Below are positions 58,494-64,000 of a stretch of 64,000 nt of DNA, one piece after another. The stretch's first letter is position 1. Each line of letters opens with the position of its first letter. The stretch spans positions 26,288,001 through 26,352,000 of the forward strand of contig NC_135251.1 in the NCBI RefSeq assembly GCF_964204865.1, given 5' to 3'. The stretch comes from Styela clava (taxonomy: Eukaryota; Chordata; Ascidiacea; Stolidobranchia; Styelidae). Under the pieces are notes generated by a model. It had not been told where the DNA came from, did not search any database, and saw only the letters and a list, made by a program, of their open reading frames with translations. A program made the translations under genes and the position numbers.

Positions 58494-60069
58494 TGACATA
58501 GCCATTTTAGTAGGGACATAGCGGAAATAGCCATTTTAGTAGGGACATAGCCATTTTAGTAGGAAAATATCGGAGTCGCAATTTTAGATGGGACATAGCC
58601 ATTTTAGTACGGACATAGTCATTTTAGTAGGAAAATATTGGAGTCGCAATTTTAGATGGGACATAGCCATTTTAGTGGGACATAGCCGTTTTAGTAGGAA
58701 CATAGCGGACATAGTCATTTTAGTAGGAACATAGCGGACATAGTCAGAAAATATCGGAGTCGCAATTTTAGATGGGACATAGCCATTTTAGTAGGGATAT
58801 AGCGGACATAGCCATTTTAGTAGGGACATAGTCATTTTAGTAGGAAAATATCGGAGTCGCAGTTTCAGATGGGACATAGCCATTTTAGTAGGGACATAGC
58901 CATTTTAGTAGAGACATAGCCATTTTAGTAGGGACATAGTCATTTTATTAGAAAAATATCGGAGTCGCAATTTTAGATGGGACATAGCCATTTTAGTAGG
59001 GACATAGCGGACATAGTCATTTTAGTAGGGACATAGTCATTTTAGTAGGAAAATATCGGAGTCGCAATTTTAGATGGGACATAGCCATTTTAGTAGGAAA
59101 ATATCGGAGTCGCAATTTTAGATGGGACATAGCCATTTTAGTAGGGACATAGCGGACATAGCCATTTTAGTAGGGACATAGTCATTTTAGTAGGAAAATA
59201 TCGGAGTCGCAATTTTAGATGGGACATAGCCATTTTAGTAGGGACATAGCCATTTTAGTAGGGACATAGCGGACATAGTCATTTTAGTAGGAAAATATCG
59301 GAGTCGCAATTTTAGATGGGACATAGCCATTTTAGTAGGGAAATAGCGGACATAGTCATTTTAGTAGGAAAATATCGGAGTCGCAATTTTAGATGGGACA
59401 TAGCCATTTTAGTAGGGACATAGCGGACATAGTCATTTTAGTAGGGACATAGTCATTTTAGTAGGAAAATATCGGAGTCGCAATTTTAGATGGGACATAG
59501 CCATTTTAGTAGGGATATAGCGGACATAGCCATTTTAGTAAGGACATAGCGGACATAGTCATTTTAGTAGGAAAATATCGGAGTCGCAATTTTAGATGGG
59601 ACATAGCCATTTTAGTAGGGACATAGCCGTTTTAGTGGGAAAATATCGGAGTCGCAATTTTAGATGGGACATAGCCATTTTAGTAGGGACATAGCCGTTT
59701 TAGTAGGAACATAGCGGACATAGTCATTTTAGTAGGAAAATATCGGAGTCGCAATTTTAGATGGGACATAGCCATTTTAGTAGGGATATAGCGGACATAG
59801 CCATTTTAGTAGGGACATAGTCATTTTAGTAGGGACATAGCGGACATAGTCATTTTAGTAGGAAAATATCGGAGTCGCAATTTTAGATGGGACATAGCCA
59901 TTTTAGTAGGGACATAGCCATTTTAGTAGGGACATAGCGGACATAGTCATTTTAGTAGGAAAATATCGGAGTCGCAATTCTAGATGGGACATAGCCATTT
60001 TAGTAGGGACATAGCCATTTTAGTAGGGACATAGCGGACATATGGGACATAGCCATTTTATAACTACCC
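58494..60069 (-). repeat. Right terminal minisatellite array, inverted
   Basis: The same 29/20/28-bp blocks and 77-bp higher-order unit as the left array, in reverse complement (GGACATAGCCATTTTAGTAG...), about 1.58 kb. The outermost segment next to the end matches the outermost segment of the left array most exactly, as expected for a terminal inverted repeat. Confidence 0.97.
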
Positions 60070-60347
60070 GGTACCGGTACCGTATACAAATTTTGCAGAG
60101 TTTTTCGAATATCTTCAGTCGTTTTTGATATCATAGATTTCAAATGTTTAAGCCAGTTTATATATAATCTGAATTAATTTTAGCAACACCGCACGGAAAA
60201 TATCACAATTCTCATGATCATTAGAGCGTAACCATTGCACTAACCAATCATTCATCCGCGCGCTGTGCTTTGAATGCTTGTGGCTTTGTTGATATTTGGC
60301 TTTGGGGGTCGGGAGGTTTTGCTGGTTCCGTTAATTCTGCCATTGCA

Positions 60348-60695
60348 GCATTAGGATAGGATAGGATTTACATATTTATCCCGGGGGAGAGGAAAGCCGA
60401 TAAGACGGCTTATCCATATGGCGAACCACGGCCTCTCGTCCGGTTACCATTCCAAGTCGGGTATGGGATTAGATTTACTGTATTGTTTGTTTTCGGAAGC
60501 ATGGACTTGGTGGTGGAGGAAGCCGTAACCGACCAGCGGTTACGTGAACCACCCAACGACGGCGAGGAGTCCAGCAATCCTCTCGCACATAACCATCTCT
60601 GTCTGGGATTCGAACCTGCGAACCCACGCAGAGTAGTTAGAGGTGCGGTGGCGATCGTATTCCTAACGCTTAGCCCGTTGAGCCACACCGCCGCG
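60348..60695 (-). repeat. tRNA-derived SINE
   Basis: Read on the minus strand: head GCGGCGGTGTGGCTCAACGG with A box TGGCTCAACGG, B box GGTTCGAATCC about 60 nt further on, then a body with CCAAGTCCATGCTTCCGA and a tail of repeated CCTAT units. Flanked by CATTGCA (60341-60347, 60696-60702), a probable target duplication. Related fragments: 17725-17930, about 20040-20215, and a tail-like piece near 60998-61080. Confidence 0.87.
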
Positions 60696-60702
60696 CATTG
60701 CA

Positions 60703-61302
60703 AATGCAACACGAATTTTACTACATAACTTGAGCAATTGGAACACAGATTTATCATGGAATGTAAAGATAAATAGGAATGTAACTTGAATCCTATCAAT
60801 GTCAGCATTTTGCATCTGATACCGTCAGACCGTACGGGCGTACGGTACAGCCGTAGACTAGTGCTGTAGTGATCCCGGTAAGTTAGATTGGTTAATAATA
60901 TTAACTACAGAACTATATTAATAATACTGTAGTATAGGGCAGTAGGGGTGGATTTGCATATTAAAATAGAGTAAAAGCAATAACACGGCTCAATCATATG
61001 ATATGGTGAAACACGGCCTGACGGCCTCTCATCTCCGATTTCAGGATTACCAATCCTGCAATCCATGTCCGGTACCAGTAGGTAGGTAGCCTAGTTAGGG
61101 TTTGCTTTTAAATGGGAAATTTTGACTATATTGGATAAAATGAATTATAAGAACATTAACAACTACGGTATGTTAATGCAGTAATGCCCATTCAAAAGTA
61201 AAAATGTGCGGAGTCATTTAAACACAAAACTCCAAATACATAAAAACCAAAGTGCATGAGAATAGTCACCACATTTAAAGACATCAATTTTAGTAATGAA
61301 TA
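60703..61302. other. Intergenic, SINE tail-like fragment only
   Basis: Bases 60998-61080 (CACGGCCTGACGGCCTCTC...) resemble the body/tail of the SINE at 60348-60695. Otherwise no feature seen. Confidence 0.4.
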
Positions 61303-61310
61303 GAAACCCC

Positions 61311-61505
61311 GGGTCTCGTGTAGTTTCATACCTAACGTACTTCTAGTGGGCGTAGCATTAGCATATTATTTTATTATGTCACTGTGACATCGTAGTGACA
61401 TAATTTTTGGATGGCGTAATCAGGTGGGGGTTAGGATTAACATATGCAAAAATTGTTATGATACGCTCACTAGAAGTACTTTAGGTACGAAACTACACTA
61501 GACCC
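61311..61505. mobile_element. 195-bp palindromic MITE (GGGTCTCGTGTAGTTTC ends)
   Basis: About 48 bp at each end are inverted repeats (GGGTCTCGTGTAGTTTCATA / complement of GTACGAAACTACACTAGACCC), flanked by GAAACCCC (61303-61310) and CAAACCCC (61506-61513). The centre has a smaller palindrome around TGTCACTGTGACA. No coding capacity. Confidence 0.85.
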
Positions 61506-61721
61506 CAAACCCCCCTATACGAGACAGTACGGACCTTCATATCGGCAAACCGACACTAGAAATAAACTAAAAGGAAGCGCAATCTAAAAACATCACCATT
61601 TAGTACGGCTCCTCATACAGCTCCTCATTGTCTCATTTCAGAGAATCCCATTTTGGCGATGAACAAACACTTCTTCTTTAAGTTGCACAAAAAACTACAA
61701 AGAAGTGCAATCTAAAAACAT

Positions 61722-62226
61722 CATCATTGAATTCCTCAGGAAAAAATAATCCAAGTCACAAACGGAAAAATATTCTACCGTGGCATTCGTGAATTTAAAG
61801 CAAAAAGCGGCAATTTTGGTCACATGACTGCTGCAATTAATTTATATCATTATTGAGACAAACATGATGCGATATGACGTATCTGCTGTTGTACAGACAC
61901 CCATCATTTGTGAGACACATGGAGTGTCTATTTTATCATTGAAGCAAATGACAGGACATTCTTGGAATTTAGAAAGTGTGCTGTACTGCCATTGAATTCC
62001 TTAGAAAAAATAATCCGATTCACTGAAGAACAGAAGGATAAATTATTTTACTGTTGCATTTGAGAGTTTTAAGCAAATAACCCCAATTTTATCGTGTGAT
62101 GGGCCATGCACGCTATGATTGACTTAAATTATTATTGAGACAAGCATGGCGCGATCTAACGCATATGCTGTCACGCCAGACTCCGTCGTTTCAGAGACAA
62201 ATAGAGTGTTATTTAACCAAATGTCA
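61722..62226. repeat. Diverged direct repeat, two units of about 260 bp
   Basis: CATTGAATTCCTCAGGAAAA (61725) and CATTGAATTCCTTAGAAAAA (61992) each start a block that continues through AATTATTATTGAGACAA-like text and ends near GAGACA..GAGTGT. The units are about 65-75% alike by eye. A shorter related piece (GCAATCTAAAAACATCA) precedes at 61580 and 61708. Confidence 0.65.
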
Positions 62227-62679
62227 GTGTATTGCGGCCCCATTATAACAGAGAATAGTTTAGTGTACAAGACCTTGTTTGCCTATGTCACAATTGTTTG
62301 ACTCGACAGAACACAGAGGTCTGATATTGATCGCCAATTTATTCAAAAAACTTGCAAAATAGGTTATGATAAGTTTTGCTTTGGCAAAAAAATTACCAAC
62401 ATTGGCTATTCAGGAGTATACTACAGGAAATGGATCTGTATAAAAAAAGTCTAAACTTAAATTTGCATGTATGAGAGCGAATAAACACTATTGTGTTTCA
62501 TTTATTTAAACCACAGTTGGATTATTATACAAAAGAAATAGAATCAATATAATGTTTCTGTAAGAAATTTATTCACTTGTTTTTAGCTTACTTATTGTAG
62601 GCATATTTTTGAGTTTATTAAACACTGTCGTTTTTGGATTCTGGACGATTTATCAATCATCCTTCAAAGTCCAGTAGTC
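62227..62679. other. Upstream of NUSAP1-like gene
   Basis: Presumed promoter and 5' UTR. No recognised motif. AT-rich. Confidence 0.4.
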
Positions 62680-63659
62680 ATGTTGTCCTCAGATTTAAAG
62701 TCAATGAAAAGAGCTGAATTACAGAAGCTGGCTAAAAAACATGGAATAAAAGCAAATTTGAAGGTAATTTGTTTATTCTTATCGCTTGTTATCATAATCC
62801 AAATGATAATTTATTTTATAGTATCTGTGATAAGCCCTTAAAATGAAAAACAATCAAAATTTATTCATGATAATTGGTGATTTCAATTTTAGATTATATT
62901 TTTATACCAATAATTACTTTTTTTTTATTTTGCAGACTGATGGAATTATTGCAGCGTTGCAGTCAGTATTCGATGCAGAAAAAGAAAATGCAAAAACACC
63001 TGATACTTCACTGGTAGCACAATCAAAAACACCAGTTAATGTGGTATAACATTATGACAAAGTTAATTTGAGTTCGTTTTCGTGTCATGTTCAATGTATT
63101 TCTTTTTAGCATTAGCCTTTATGGTCTTAATGACATTATCAAATTGTGTTTATATTAATAATAGGATGGGACTGATATTTATCTTGCATTCTCTGCAGGA
63201 TTATTTGCAAAATATAAAGATTTATAAGATATTTCCATCTCTCTAATATATCTTAATGAAGTGCATTACTGTATTACCATAACCTATGAGTATTGTTGTG
63301 TTATATTTTATTATTTTTCTATTTTAGTTTCCAACTCCGCCATTAGACGAAGCAGAAGATTTGTTCTCAGTCAAACCACCATGGAATAATAGCGACTTAA
63401 TGTCTTTTGTGAGAACAGTTTATTATATTTTTCTTTCATCAGAAAAACACGATATTGTGTAATTATTAATCATAATTTGGTTCTATTTTTCTAGGTTATC
63501 TAGGTTTTTATATTTAATTTTCGAATCAAATGCAACTGCAACTATACAGTCTATGTGTCTTCACAGGACTCTACCCCAGAACAAGATAGCAAGAATGACA
63601 AATCTTTGGAAGCAATTCCTGAAACTGGAACAAGAACAAGAAGTTCATCTGGGAAGAGG
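62680..63659 (+). CDS. NUSAP1: NUSAP1-like protein, first four coding exons (gene continues beyond window)
   Basis: Exons 62680-62763, 62936-63043, 63328-63408 and 63567-63659, all phase 0. The N-terminus LKSMKRAELQKLAKKHGIKA followed by NLKTDGIIAALQS is a SAP-type helix-turn-helix and matches the start of nucleolar and spindle-associated protein 1, where vertebrates have LKYSDLQNLAKSLGLRANLRATKLLKAL. The following exons are Ser/Thr/Pro/charged, as expected of the disordered middle of NUSAP1 (TPEQDSKNDKSLEAIPETGT). NUSAP1 binds chromatin and microtubules and supports mitotic spindle assembly. The diagnostic C-terminal microtubule-binding region is outside the window, so another SAP protein is possible. 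Confidence 0.65.
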
Positions 63660-63857
63660 GTGAGATTACTTGTTTGTATTATTTTCTTTTTCAATCACAG
63701 TTGTACCCTTAAATGCCAACTATCCAATAAACTTTTCCAAGGATGTCAAAAACGAATCAAATATTCAGATCATTCCGAATGTTTTGGCAAGGAACTGTGC
63801 TGTATGACTATTCATCAGTAAACAAGGGATATTCATATAGTCTTTTATAGAAATTAG

Positions 63858-64000
63858 GGCGCTCCAGAAGTGTGTGTACCAACATGGGGGTAACTAATTT
63901 TGTTCGCCTACTTTACATCAAGTTGTGTAAAGAGACGGAAGCTAGGCTATGGGCACGGGCAATATTCACTTTACTAACACAGACAGTCTCCGAACTTGTA
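63858..64000 (+). repeat. Dispersed SINE-like repeat (GCTCCAGAAGT family), runs off the end
   Basis: GGCGCTCCAGAAGTGTGTGT... to CAGTCTCCGAACTTGTA matches 1573-1720. It lies in an intron of the NUSAP1-like gene. Confidence 0.72.

Larger units (their letters stand above)
42734..60069 (+). mobile_element. Composite MULE-type transposon with minisatellite inverted ends
   Basis: Left end GGGTAGTTAAAAAATGGC, right end the near-complement GCCATTTTATAACTACCC, flanked by perfect 8-bp duplications GGTACCGG (42726-42733, 60070-60077). The terminal inverted repeats continue inward as two long arrays of the same minisatellite in opposite orientation (about 2.36 and 1.58 kb). The interior encodes a PHD/MULE transposase (55541-58336). 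Insertions of other elements (about 45359-54234 including a gypsy retrotransposon, and 54548-55535) account for more than half of the 17.3 kb. Mutator-like elements typically make 8-11 bp duplications, in agreement. Confidence 0.9.

Noticed and set aside
60483-60728. 81-codon plus-strand frame over the SINE
   Set aside because: Antisense reading of the tRNA-derived SINE; its stop-free run has no protein resemblance.

Overview
This is AT-rich nuclear DNA from an animal. Protein-coding genes have spliceosomal introns of roughly 70 bp to 1.5 kb and sit among very dense transposon-derived sequence. The genes are clear metazoan orthologues: ribosomal protein L15, a CLASRP/SWAP2-type SR splicing regulator, MEA1, BIVM and the start of a NUSAP1-like gene. 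Compact genes plus short dispersed repeats of a style I associate with ascidians make a tunicate such as Ciona or Styela my best guess. That is inference, not proof.

Layout. (1) 1-16892: three tandem copies (A, B, C) of a segment of about 7 kb, each altered by its own transposon insertions and deletions. Copy A keeps a small two-exon gene for a secreted, very acidic protein, and copy B keeps only its tail. (2) 17145-20876: an inverted duplication carrying broken THAP-domain exons and a frameshifted YqaJ-type nuclease fragment. (3) 22216-22830: RPL15 as one uninterrupted frame. (4) 24374-25766: nested hAT-like MITEs, one of which has expanded into a minisatellite. (5) 27660-41476: the gene-rich part, with an unidentified 111-aa ORF, CLASRP (12 exons), MEA1 (3 exons) and, convergent to MEA1, BIVM (6 exons on the minus strand). 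(6) 42734-60069: a 17.3 kb composite transposon. (7) 60078-64000: a tRNA-derived SINE, a palindromic MITE, a 260-bp repeat pair and the first four exons of a NUSAP1-like gene that leaves the window.

The standout is the composite at 42734-60069. Its two ends are long arrays of the same minisatellite in opposite orientation. It starts GGGTAGTTA, ends with the complement, and is bracketed by a perfect 8-bp duplication, GGTACCGG. Inside it is a long ORF with a PHD finger and a Mutator-type (MULE) DDE transposase core. Other elements have inserted into it: a hAT-like element near the PHD exon (8-bp duplication ATCAGTCA), a second probable hAT relic, and in that relic a nearly pristine Ty3/gypsy retrotransposon (LTRs differing at one of 218 positions, 5-bp duplication GCTAT). 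The gypsy leader is itself split by a 2.96 kb element with long terminal inverted repeats. The nesting gives a relative order of events.

Most other non-genic DNA is small non-autonomous elements with 8-bp target duplications, and their presence or absence among copies A, B and C dates the tandem duplications. Exon boundaries were worked out by hand from splice sites, reading phase and remembered family conservation; no database search was run.
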